In this document: in pieces, positions 6,872 through 15,727 of the stretch
How positions within the stretch are numbered: position 1 is the first letter of the stretch
Layout: every line of letters begins with the position of its first letter
Assembly (NCBI GenBank): GCA_020722575.1
Contig: DYKN01000006.1
Coordinates: 1-64,000, forward strand
Reading direction: 5' to 3'
Source: Rikenella microfusus
GTDB taxonomy: Bacteria > Bacteroidota > Bacteroidia > Bacteroidales > VadinHA17
Length of the DNA: 64,000 bases
Made by a program: the position numbers and the translations under genes
Notes under the pieces: model-generated
The model's input: the letters and a program-made list of their open reading frames with translations, nothing else
Database searches by the model: none
What the model was told of the DNA's origin: nothing

Positions 6872-8857
6872 ATGGGCAATTTAAAAGTTAAATTATTGAT
6901 CCTTTTTATAATTAATAATCTGATAATCAATCATATAAAAGCGCAGGAAATATTTGATACAACATTTATGGGGGAAATGATCCTGTTGAAAGATGTTATA
7001 GTTACAGCTGAACGTACACCAATTCAGGCATTTCAATCGGGGCGTGTTGTTAAAGTAATAAGCAGGGATGAGATTAAAAATGTTCCTGCTCACAACATCG
7101 ATGCGCTTCTTGAACATGTACTTTATCTAGATGTCCGACAGCGAGGAGCATCTGGTGTACAATCGGATATTAACATAAGAGGAGGCTCATTTGATCAGAC
7201 ATTGATCCTGTTGAACGGGATAAATATAAGTGATCCTCAGACAGGTCATCATAACCTGAACCTGCCTGTAGATATTGATGATATTTCACGGATTGAGATT
7301 CTAGGAGGGCCTGCAGCAAGAAGCTTCGGAACAAATGCATTTGGGGGAATAATTAATATTATTACAGAAGAAAAAAATGCCACCAATGCTCATTTAAGAG
7401 TTTCATCGGGAGATTTTGGCTTTTTTAAAACAGGATTCAGTTTATCTATTCCTGCAACCTCATTCAGAAACTATTTATCAGCATCATTTCAGTCGTCAGA
7501 AGGATATGATAAAAATACTGATTATCAGATAGCCAATATTTTTTACCAGAACAGAATTGAAATCAAGTCTGGCCAGATTGATTTTCAGACCGGTTTAACT
7601 TCGAGATCTTTCGGAGCAAATAGCTTTTATTCACCAAAATATCCTGATCAGTATGAAAATATTCGCACCTTTTTTACAAGTATCCGCCTTGATATAAATA
7701 ATACAAAAACCAATATCTCACCGTATTTATACTGGCGTTATAACCAGGATCAGTTTGCTCTTTTCCGCAAAAATCCACCTGAATGGTATAAAACCGATAA
7801 TTACCATTTAACCGATGTAAAAGGATGTGGACTTGACTTTTCACGGCCTTTTCAATCTGGAACTCTCTCGGGTGGCATTGACTTCCGCTATGAGAAAATA
7901 TTAAGTAATGTGCTTGGTGAAATGTTGCCTCAACCGGTTCATATTCCCTGGAAAGATTCTCTGATGTTTACCAGAGGTCATACAAGATTTCATACCGCGA
8001 TATTTCTGGATTATTCAACAACAATTAGAAAACTTTATCTGTCAACAGGTGTTATGTTAGCCTATAACTCCGATAATAAGTCCCTTTTAAGTCTTTACCC
8101 CGGACTTGATATCAGTTATCGTTTAACGGAGACGGTAAGATGGTTTGCATCGGTTAATCGTTCACTTCGTCTTCCAACTTTTACCGACCTTTATTATAAC
8201 AGCCCTGTACAGAGAGGTAACCCCGATCTTCTTGCTGAAAAAGCAGTAGCTATCGAGAGTGGTATCAAATTCAATCATAAAAATTTTACTGGTTATACTT
8301 CAGTTTTCAGTCGAATGGGAAGAGAAATAATTGATTGGGTTAAATATCCTGATGATAGTATATGGGTTTCAATGAACCACACAGAAGTAAATGTAAATGG
8401 ATTTGAGCTTTTCATTGAGTGGAAATCTCCAGAAACAACGGATAAAAACTTGTCGATGGAATCAGTAAAATTTGGCTTTAGTTACCTTAACCCCGATAAG
8501 AAAAGCGGAGAGATGCAGAGTAAATATTCACTTGATGTATTATCTCACCGGATTGACTTTGGAATAGAATACAAATTGATAGCAAAGATACTGGCAAATT
8601 TGCGATTGAGTTACAGGTGTCGTGCCGGGGGTTATCAACCCTTTGAAAACAACAACTATCTATCAGAAATAAAATATCCGGATATTTATATAGCAGACGG
8701 TAAAATTTCAAGGGAATTTAAATCATTTACCATTTATGTTGAAGCCACAAACATTTTAAATACAAAATATTACGATAATGCTAATGTACCTGAACCCGGC
8801 CGATGGATAAAAGCTGGCGTCATGCTTGATGTTTTAAAGGCTGTTGAAATGTTTTAA
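6872..8857 (+). CDS. TonB-dependent outer membrane receptor of the thi operon
   Basis: Outer-membrane barrel transporter of 661 residues. The ATG at 6872 gives a clean signal peptide (MGNLKVKLLILFIINNLI..KAQ); the frame can be opened to 6791 but that adds residues overlapping thiD without a signal. A TonB-box-like segment LLKDVIVTAERTP is followed by the plug (about 45-155: VISRDEI, RGASGVQSDINIRGGSFDQTLILLNGI, IEILGGPAARSFGTNAFGGIINIIT). The remainder is a beta barrel ending ILNTKYYDNANVPEPGRWIKAGVML, a standard TBDR tail. It lies 37 bp after thiD, downstream of the TPP riboswitch, so it probably imports thiamin or a pyrimidine/thiazole precursor. The cargo is inferred from context. Confidence 0.88.
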   Translation: MGNLKVKLLILFIINNLIINHIKAQEIFDTTFMGEMILLKDVIVTAERTPIQAFQSGRVVKVISRDEIKNVPAHNIDALLEHVLYLDVRQRGASGVQSDINIRGGSFDQTLILLNGINISDPQTGHHNLNLPVDIDDISRIEILGGPAARSFGTNAFGGIINIITEEKNATNAHLRVSSGDFGFFKTGFSLSIPATSFRNYLSASFQSSEGYDKNTDYQIANIFYQNRIEIKSGQIDFQTGLTSRSFGANSFYSPKYPDQYENIRTFFTSIRLDINNTKTNISPYLYWRYNQDQFALFRKNPPEWYKTDNYHLTDVKGCGLDFSRPFQSGTLSGGIDFRYEKILSNVLGEMLPQPVHIPWKDSLMFTRGHTRFHTAIFLDYSTTIRKLYLSTGVMLAYNSDNKSLLSLYPGLDISYRLTETVRWFASVNRSLRLPTFTDLYYNSPVQRGNPDLLAEKAVAIESGIKFNHKNFTGYTSVFSRMGREIIDWVKYPDDSIWVSMNHTEVNVNGFELFIEWKSPETTDKNLSMESVKFGFSYLNPDKKSGEMQSKYSLDVLSHRIDFGIEYKLIAKILANLRLSYRCRAGGYQPFENNNYLSEIKYPDIYIADGKISREFKSFTIYVEATNILNTKYYDNANVPEPGRWIKAGVMLDVLKAVEMF

Positions 8858-9100
8858 TGATGTTGTTTAATAAATTACTCTAAAAACCACAACACAAAAA
8901 AACAAAAACTTAATTTTCCTTTTTCTAAAAGGTTAAATAAAACTATTTTTTAAAAAAGAATTACTTTTGATATAGAAATTATTTATTTGTTTTCGAACTA
9001 ATAAAAATTATTTGTGGTGCTTTATGTTTATTAAACAATGTAAACATGAAAGCGTATGCCCTACAGATAAATTAGTTTAAGTGAAAAAATTTATATCCTT

Positions 9101-11428
9101 ATGAAAAAGACATTCGATTTTTCGTTTTTACTGGTCATTGCTATTTTTTTAATGGTTGTCGCATCTTCCTGTAAAAAATGGACTATAGAAAAGAAAGAGG
9201 GTTATACTCTTGTACATAATAAAAAGGGACCCGTTCTTGGTTATTCAGATTCATCAGGTATTAAGATTATTACAAAAGGCGGTTATGCCTTCAAGGATCT
9301 TAATCGTAATGGGAAACTTGATCCATATGAGAACTGGCGTCTCAAATTCGATGTAAGGGCAAAAGATCTGGCTTCAAAACTTACGGTTGAACAGATAGCA
9401 GGTTTGATGCTTTATAGCAGTCATCAATCAATACCTGCAGGAGAAGGTGGAAGGATGGGAGCAACTTACAGTGGGCAGCCTTTCAGTAAAAGTGGAGCGA
9501 AACCATCCGATCTTACCGACCAGCAGAAAAAATTCCTTTCTGATGATAATGTCAGGCATGTTCTGATAACCCGTGTGGAGACTCCTGAAGTTGCAGCCCG
9601 CTGGAATAATAATGCACAGGCTTTCGTTGAAGGTCTTGGATTTGGAATACCTGTAAATACAAGTTCCGACCCACGTCATGGTACTGAAGCAAGCGCTGAA
9701 TTCAATCTTGGTGCGGGAGGTAGAATATCAATGTGGCCAAATACGCTCGGACTTGCAGCTACGTTCGATCCGGAACTAATGCTTCAATTTGGCAAAATTG
9801 CTTCAACTGAATACAGAGCTCTGGGTATTGCCACGGCACTCTCACCACAGATAGACCTTGCTACTGAACCACGCTGGAGCAGATTCAACGGAACAATGGG
9901 AGAAGATCCCGACCTTGCAACTGATATGGCAAGAGCCTATGTCGATGGTTTTCAAACTTCAGATTCAGTTTTCGAGATATCAGATGGTTGGGGATTCAGA
10001 AGCGTAAATGCAATGGTAAAACACTGGCCCGGTGGTGGGCCGGAAGAGGGGGGAAGAGATGGCCATTATGGTTATGGAGCTTACGCAGTTTATCCCGGTA
10101 ATAACCTTAAAGACCACCTGAAACCATTTACTGAAGGTGCATTTAAACTTCACGGACCTACAGGTAGAGCATCAGCTGTAATGCCCTATTACACAATATC
10201 ATATAATATTGACACAGCTTATCACGAAAATGTTGGAAACTCTTATAACAAATTTATTATCACTGATCTGTTAAGAAAAAAATACGACTACGATGGTGTA
10301 GTCTGTACCGACTGGGGTATTACTGGCGACGTAGAAGGTGTATATCAGTTTCAGGGTAAACCATGGGGGGTTGAAAAACTAACTGTTAGTGAACGGCACT
10401 ATAAGGCAATAATGGCTGGAGTCGATCAGTTTGGGGGTAATAACGATAAAGGACCTGTAATTGAGGCTTATAATATCGGAGTGAAAGAACATGGTGAAGA
10501 ATTCATGCGCAAAAGATTTGAGGAATCAGCAGTAAGACTTCTGAAGAATATTTTCAGAACAGGCCTTTTTGAAAATCCATATCTCGATCCTGATGAGACT
10601 AAGAAGATTGTTGGAAATCCTGATTTTATGAAAGCGGGTTATGAAGCTCAATTAAAATCAATTGTGATGTTGAAAAACAAGAATAATATACTTCCACTGA
10701 AGGAAAAGATAAAAGTTTATATTCCGAAACGACGTGTTGCTGCTGTTCGGGGATTTTTCGGAACAGATTCTCCCGAGAGAATTATTGACCCGTTGAATCC
10801 TGTAATTTCAGGCAAATATTTTACGTTGACAAATAATCCATCAGAAGCTGATGCAGCAATAGTGGTAATTGATAGTCCACGCGGTGGAACAGGTTTCAAT
10901 TCTGATGAATTGAAATCGGGTGGTACCGGATATGTTCCAATCACACTTCAGTATGATAAATATACGGCAGTTGATGCCAGACCGGTTAGCATAGCCGGTG
11001 GAAGTCCTTTTGAAAATTTCACAAACCGTTCCTACAGGGGAAAAACCGCTACCGCTTCCAATACAGGTGATCTGGCACTTGTTAGAGAAACACGCAAAGC
11101 TGTTAAAGATAAACCTCTGATACTGGTTGTAAATACTTACAATCCTTTTGTTTTATCAGAGATTGAAGAGATCTGTGATGCCATATTACTTCATTTTGCC
11201 GTTCAGGATCAGGCAATTCTTGATATTATATCGGGAAAGGCAGAACCATCAGCCCTGTTGCCGTTCAATATGCCATCCGATATGAAAACCGTTGAAGAGC
11301 AATTCGAAGATACTCCCCATGATATGATATGCTATACCGACAGCGAAGGAAATACTTACAAATTTGGATTCGGACTCAACTGGAAGGGAATTATTAACGA
11401 CGAAAGAACCTCACGATATAATAAATAG
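9101..11428 (+). CDS. GH3-family glycoside hydrolase, lipoprotein
   Basis: Exported 775-residue family 3 glycosidase. Signal peptide with lipobox ASSC (Cys24). Residues about 60-90 carry a short YAFKDLNRNGKLDPYENWR segment resembling a calcium-binding or dockerin-like loop (DLNRNGKLDPYE), often seen at the start of this subfamily. The catalytic barrel shows SSDPRHG, SPQIDLATEPRWSRFNGTMGEDP, KHWPGGGPEEGGRDGHYGYG and nucleophile Asp404 in VVCTDWG. The C-terminal sandwich domain is present, but there is no fibronectin-III-like tail, and the general acid is not obvious. Differs clearly from the other two GH3 enzymes here. Substrate is unknown. The preceding 240 bp (8858-9100) is AT-rich and holds no gene. 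Confidence 0.88.
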   Translation: MKKTFDFSFLLVIAIFLMVVASSCKKWTIEKKEGYTLVHNKKGPVLGYSDSSGIKIITKGGYAFKDLNRNGKLDPYENWRLKFDVRAKDLASKLTVEQIAGLMLYSSHQSIPAGEGGRMGATYSGQPFSKSGAKPSDLTDQQKKFLSDDNVRHVLITRVETPEVAARWNNNAQAFVEGLGFGIPVNTSSDPRHGTEASAEFNLGAGGRISMWPNTLGLAATFDPELMLQFGKIASTEYRALGIATALSPQIDLATEPRWSRFNGTMGEDPDLATDMARAYVDGFQTSDSVFEISDGWGFRSVNAMVKHWPGGGPEEGGRDGHYGYGAYAVYPGNNLKDHLKPFTEGAFKLHGPTGRASAVMPYYTISYNIDTAYHENVGNSYNKFIITDLLRKKYDYDGVVCTDWGITGDVEGVYQFQGKPWGVEKLTVSERHYKAIMAGVDQFGGNNDKGPVIEAYNIGVKEHGEEFMRKRFEESAVRLLKNIFRTGLFENPYLDPDETKKIVGNPDFMKAGYEAQLKSIVMLKNKNNILPLKEKIKVYIPKRRVAAVRGFFGTDSPERIIDPLNPVISGKYFTLTNNPSEADAAIVVIDSPRGGTGFNSDELKSGGTGYVPITLQYDKYTAVDARPVSIAGGSPFENFTNRSYRGKTATASNTGDLALVRETRKAVKDKPLILVVNTYNPFVLSEIEEICDAILLHFAVQDQAILDIISGKAEPSALLPFNMPSDMKTVEEQFEDTPHDMICYTDSEGNTYKFGFGLNWKGIINDERTSRYNK

Positions 11429-11488
11429 ATTTATTATAAGTATAAGCGACCCGCAAATAATAGCATAAGGCTGGATTGTTAAAATACA

Positions 11489-11911
11489 ATGAAAGAATCT
11501 GAAATTAATGTAAGACTTCTCAAGGGGGATGAAAGTGCTTTTGAATTTATTTTCAGAAAGTATTTTGTTAAATTATGTCAGTATGCTGAACATTATTTGA
11601 GAGATAAATCTGCAGCCGAAGAGATGGTTGAGGATTTTTTCGTCTTCATGTGGGATAATTGTGAAAAAATAGAAATCGAATCAAACCTGGCTGGTTATCT
11701 TTATAGAAGTATTCACAACAGATGTCTCAAATATCTCAGGCATGAAAATGTGAAACAAAAATACCTTGAAAAAGAAGGATATCTTTTTTTGGATAAGGAA
11801 ATTCTTGAACCTGTTTCAGATGATTTTCCTGAAGCCACTCTTGTGTCGAAGGAACTTGATAATCAATTACTTATAAAGTTAAATAACGTTTCTAAATTAT
11901 TAATCGGATAA
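11489..11911 (+). CDS. ECF sigma factor remnant, region 4 missing
   Basis: The 140-residue product matches the N-terminal half of Bacteroidota ECF sigma-70 factors: SEINVRLLKGDESAFEFIFRKYF (start of region 2), AEEMVEDFFVFMWDN (region 2.2-2.3) and YLYRSIHNRCLKYLRHE (region 2.4). Family members are about 180-200 residues and end in sigma region 4, the helix-turn-helix reading the -35 box. Here the frame stops right after the linker (DNQLLIKLNNVSKLLIG), and no region 4 can be found in any frame before the next gene at 12017. It is therefore probably a truncated, non-functional copy or one that needs a partner. No FecR-type anti-sigma gene follows, as would be usual. Start ATG at 11489 is the first in frame. 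Confidence 0.8.
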   Translation: MKESEINVRLLKGDESAFEFIFRKYFVKLCQYAEHYLRDKSAAEEMVEDFFVFMWDNCEKIEIESNLAGYLYRSIHNRCLKYLRHENVKQKYLEKEGYLFLDKEILEPVSDDFPEATLVSKELDNQLLIKLNNVSKLLIG

Positions 11912-12016
11912 TAGTGATAATTTGCAATAATTAAGGAATAAGATTTTTCATTTAGTCTACAGTCAATAGAGTTAATAAATTGATTATAATATTCCCCATA
12001 TAAAAAAATTATAATT

Positions 12017-15000
12017 ATGAATACTTTAAGAAGATTAAAAATTAAAGCAATTATTGAATCAATTAAAATTGTTTGTACTGTTTTGTTGATTATATTTTTT
12101 TTCAGTTGTACCGGTCCAATATCCAGTGATTGGATGAAAATAGAGTCAGGTTTCATTAATCCGCCGCAGAGTGCTCATCCCCGGGTTTGGTGGCACTGGA
12201 TGAATGGCAATGTCACTAAGGAAGGCATACGTGCCGATCTTGAATGGATGCACAGGGTAGGTATCGCCGGCTTTCAGAACTTTGATGCCGGCCTAGCTAC
12301 ACCTAAGATTGTGGATAAGCGTCTTATATTTATGACCGATGAATGGAAAGAAGCTTTTCGTTTCACCACTTACCTCGCAGATTCATTGGGGCTGGAAATG
12401 GCTATAGCAGGCTCACCGGGATGGAGCGAAAGCGGAGGCCCATGGGTCAAGCCATCTCAAGGTATGAAAAAGATGGTATGGAGTGAAACGATAATAGAAG
12501 GGGGCAAACCCTTTAAAGGCATAATTCCTTCTCCCCCAACTAAAACTGGGAGATTCCAGAATACTGGCTCGGAAAGAGGTTTTGCACAGGAAGAAGAAGC
12601 GCAGAAGCCTTTAGAGTTTTATGCTGATGCTGCAGTTATAGCCTACCGGGTACCTGAGGCAGAAGTTACCATTAGAGATCTAAAACCTGTAGTTACATCA
12701 AGCGGAGGCAATTTTACACTTGATATGCTTACCGATGGAGACCTTGTAACAACCTCGCAGCTGCCGGTTAACCCGAACGATAGCGTAGCATGGATAAAAT
12801 TTGAGTTCAAAGAACCACAAACCATTTATTCAATATCAATGGTTGGTGCAGGTAGCCCGGGGATGTTTGGCTTTTTCAGAAGCCGTCAGCGTCGGACTCT
12901 TGAAGCAAGTGACGATGGCAGGAATTTCAGAAAGGTTGTCGAAATTTCAGTTGGTGGCGTTCCTCAGAACACTATAACTTTTAAACCAGTAACCGCCAAA
13001 TTTTTTAGGGTCACTATAACTAATCCCCCTTCATTTGATGAGAGTGCACAGCTTGGAGAAATGTTTGGAAGGAGGCAGGCACGAACACAGGTGATCAGAG
13101 GTACAGATATCGCTGAAATAGTACTGTATACAACTCCTAGAATAAATCGCTTTGAAGAGAAAGCAGGATTTGCAGTTATTACAAATGTTGATAGCCAGCT
13201 CACATCAGAATTATTCCCTGAAGGGGCAATTAAGTCTGGTGATGTTGTTAATCTTACTGATAAGATGAAAGAAGATGGTACACTTGAATGGACACCTCCA
13301 GAAGGCAAATGGTGCATACTGCGCATAGGATATTCTCTTACCGGTCAGCAAAACAGACCTGCTTCACCGGAAGCCACAGGACTGGAGGTGGATAAGTTAA
13401 ACCCTGATTATGTCAGAAGTTATTTTACACAGTATCTTGATATGTACAGAGATGCTACGGGAGGTTTGATGGGAGACAGAGATCTTAAGTACATCATTAC
13501 CGATAGCTGGGAAGCCGGGACAGCGAACTGGACAGATAAAATGATAGAAGAATTTAATAAGAGAAATAATTACGATATCATACCGTGGCTACCAGTACTG
13601 ACAGGAAAGATAGTCGAAAGCAGCAGTGCCAGCGATAAGTTCCTGTGGGATTTTCGCAATACACTCGAAGCTATGGTGGCAGAATACCATTATGATAATT
13701 TAACCACAATTCTGGCAGAAAGAGGCATGGGCAGATATACTGAGTCGCATGAAAGTGGTCGAGCTTTTATTGGAGATGGAATGGAGGTAAAGAGAAGTGC
13801 TACTTTTCCCATGAGTGCTACATGGACTCCAGGTGGCTTTGGAGGTAGAGAGTCAGATGGTGTGGCAGTCAGACATGAGACTGATATAAGAGAATCAGCC
13901 TCAGTAGCTCATATTTATGGGCAAAACATCGTTGCCGCCGAATCGTTTACAGCAATTGGTAATACATGGGCTTACGATCCAGCAAGATTAAAACCGACAG
14001 CCGATTTCATGCTGGCAGCAGGTTTAAACAGATTCGTGATTCATACATCGGTTCATCAACCGGTAAATGATAAAATACCCGGCTTGGGACTGGGTCCATT
14101 TGGCCAGTGGTTTACCAGACATGAAACATGGGCTGAACAGGCAAAACCATGGTTGGACTATCTATCACGCAATTCATATATGCTTCAGCAGGGGAAATTT
14201 GTTGCCGATATAATTTATATCTACGGCCAGGGCACTAACCTTACAGCTATTTTCGGAAACAGATTGCCACCAGTGCCCGATGGATTTAACTACGATTTTC
14301 TAAACGCCGGTGCTTTACCAGATGTTCTTTCAGTCAAGAATGGTGAAATAACAACATCAACCGGTATGAAATATAAATTACTTGTACTTGATGAAAGCAC
14401 AAAATTTATGACTCTACCAGTATTGAAAAAAATACTGGACATGGTTAATGCGGGAGCGGTGGTAACAGGTACAAGACCTGAGAATACACCTTCATTAAAT
14501 GATGATGAAGAAGAGTTTAAAAATATTTTGAGTCAATTCTGGCCTGAGAATAAAGAAATAAAAATAATCGGAAAAGGTAAGATCTATTCGGGCTATTCAA
14601 TAAAAGAAACACTGGATGACATGATGATTGAGCCTGATTTTACTTATTCTTCAGATGATTCACAGCCTAAAATGCGTTTTGTTCACAGACAATTGGGGAA
14701 AGATCATATTTACTGGCTAAGTACTGACAATAAAAATAGTTCCAGAGTAAAAGTGTCATTCAGAGTTTATGGATTGAGGCCTGAAATCTGGAATCCAGTG
14801 AACGGAAAAATTTCTTTCACTTCATTTACAATAGCAAACGGTCGTACCAATGTCGTTCTCGATATGGCACCTGAGGATGCATTGTTTGTTGTTTTCAGAG
14901 AGAAAACCGTACAGAAATCATACGAATTACCTGAGAAAAATGAAGTTGTGTTATCAACTATATCAGGGGAGTGGAGAGTGAAATTTCAATCCGGACGAGG

Positions 15001-15445
15001 AGCTCCGGAAGAAGCAGTTTTCAAGGATTTAACTCCATGGAATGAAAATGATGATACCGGAATAAAATATTTCTCCGGAACAGCTGAATATTCGAAAGTA
15101 ATTAACATTGAAGAAAACTGGATTAATGACAATTCAGAGATATGGCTCGATCTTGGAGAAGTAAAAAATCTGGCAGAGGTGATATTGAACGACAAGCCTC
15201 TGGATATTGTCTGGAAAAAGCCATTCAGGGTAAAACTGAATGACGCTTTAAAAACAGGTGAAAATAAATTAGCAATTAAAGTAACAAACCTCTGGGTAAA
15301 CAGACTGATAGGGGATCAGCAACCAGGCGTTACAAAACCTGTTACATATACAACGCAGGCGTTCTATAGAGCTGACTCAAGACTTCTTCCTTCAGGTTTA
15401 TTGGGACCTGTCAAAATTTTAAAAGTTTCTACTAATAATAAATAA
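12017..15445 (+). CDS. GH106-like alpha-L-rhamnosidase, lipoprotein
   Basis: Very large exported hydrolase (1142 residues). Lipoprotein signal with FFSC lipobox (Cys31). The segment PRVWWHWMNGNVTKEGIRADLEWMHRVGIAGFQNFD (about 55-90) is the family signature of GH106 alpha-L-rhamnosidases that act on pectins and plant glycosides. The catalytic barrel continues through SPGWSESGGPWVKP, ITDSWEAGTANWTDKM, GRYTESHESGRAFIGDGMEVKRSATFPMSA and AAESFTA. A discoidin-like beta-sandwich insert is suggested at about 215-320 (LEASDDGRNFRKV.., KFFRVTITNPP). The C-terminal 150 residues resemble a GH2-type sugar-binding domain (IWLDLGEVKNLAEVILNDKPL). Catalytic glutamates are likely in the TESHES and DSWE regions but not assigned here. 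Neighbouring GH3 enzymes and esterases suit stepwise breakdown of rhamnose-containing, esterified glycans. Confidence 0.82.
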   Translation: MNTLRRLKIKAIIESIKIVCTVLLIIFFFSCTGPISSDWMKIESGFINPPQSAHPRVWWHWMNGNVTKEGIRADLEWMHRVGIAGFQNFDAGLATPKIVDKRLIFMTDEWKEAFRFTTYLADSLGLEMAIAGSPGWSESGGPWVKPSQGMKKMVWSETIIEGGKPFKGIIPSPPTKTGRFQNTGSERGFAQEEEAQKPLEFYADAAVIAYRVPEAEVTIRDLKPVVTSSGGNFTLDMLTDGDLVTTSQLPVNPNDSVAWIKFEFKEPQTIYSISMVGAGSPGMFGFFRSRQRRTLEASDDGRNFRKVVEISVGGVPQNTITFKPVTAKFFRVTITNPPSFDESAQLGEMFGRRQARTQVIRGTDIAEIVLYTTPRINRFEEKAGFAVITNVDSQLTSELFPEGAIKSGDVVNLTDKMKEDGTLEWTPPEGKWCILRIGYSLTGQQNRPASPEATGLEVDKLNPDYVRSYFTQYLDMYRDATGGLMGDRDLKYIITDSWEAGTANWTDKMIEEFNKRNNYDIIPWLPVLTGKIVESSSASDKFLWDFRNTLEAMVAEYHYDNLTTILAERGMGRYTESHESGRAFIGDGMEVKRSATFPMSATWTPGGFGGRESDGVAVRHETDIRESASVAHIYGQNIVAAESFTAIGNTWAYDPARLKPTADFMLAAGLNRFVIHTSVHQPVNDKIPGLGLGPFGQWFTRHETWAEQAKPWLDYLSRNSYMLQQGKFVADIIYIYGQGTNLTAIFGNRLPPVPDGFNYDFLNAGALPDVLSVKNGEITTSTGMKYKLLVLDESTKFMTLPVLKKILDMVNAGAVVTGTRPENTPSLNDDEEEFKNILSQFWPENKEIKIIGKGKIYSGYSIKETLDDMMIEPDFTYSSDDSQPKMRFVHRQLGKDHIYWLSTDNKNSSRVKVSFRVYGLRPEIWNPVNGKISFTSFTIANGRTNVVLDMAPEDALFVVFREKTVQKSYELPEKNEVVLSTISGEWRVKFQSGRGAPEEAVFKDLTPWNENDDTGIKYFSGTAEYSKVINIEENWINDNSEIWLDLGEVKNLAEVILNDKPLDIVWKKPFRVKLNDALKTGENKLAIKVTNLWVNRLIGDQQPGVTKPVTYTTQAFYRADSRLLPSGLLGPVKILKVSTNNK

Positions 15446-15563
15446 AATTTTTAAGTAACCGGAATATATATCCGTCATTTGAAAAAAGTAAAATGTTTTA
15501 TTGTAATGATTATTAAGTAAAGTAGAGATTATGGTTGGGTTAGTTGGTTAGGTTAGTTTCTGG

Positions 15564-15600
15564 AAAAACCCTGATCAGTCATTGAACTGGCCAGGGTTTT
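15564..15600 (+). terminator. Intrinsic terminator-like hairpin after the rhamnosidase gene
   Basis: AAAACCCTG (15565-15573) pairs with CAGGGTTTT (15592-15600), and the loop interior contains a weaker CAGT/ACTG pairing. The T-run is part of the 3' arm. It lies about 120 bp after the rhamnosidase stop. The rest of the gap 15446-15727 is AT-rich with nothing else recognised. Confidence 0.6.
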
Positions 15601-15727
15601 AGTTGAAATTATTAGATTTATATATGAGAATGTGACAGGTCAATTTGTTAAATATTTTTAAAAATGCCAAATAAACAGATTCATGACTAAATTTGAATAA
15701 AATTATAGTTAAACAAAGCTATTTAAA

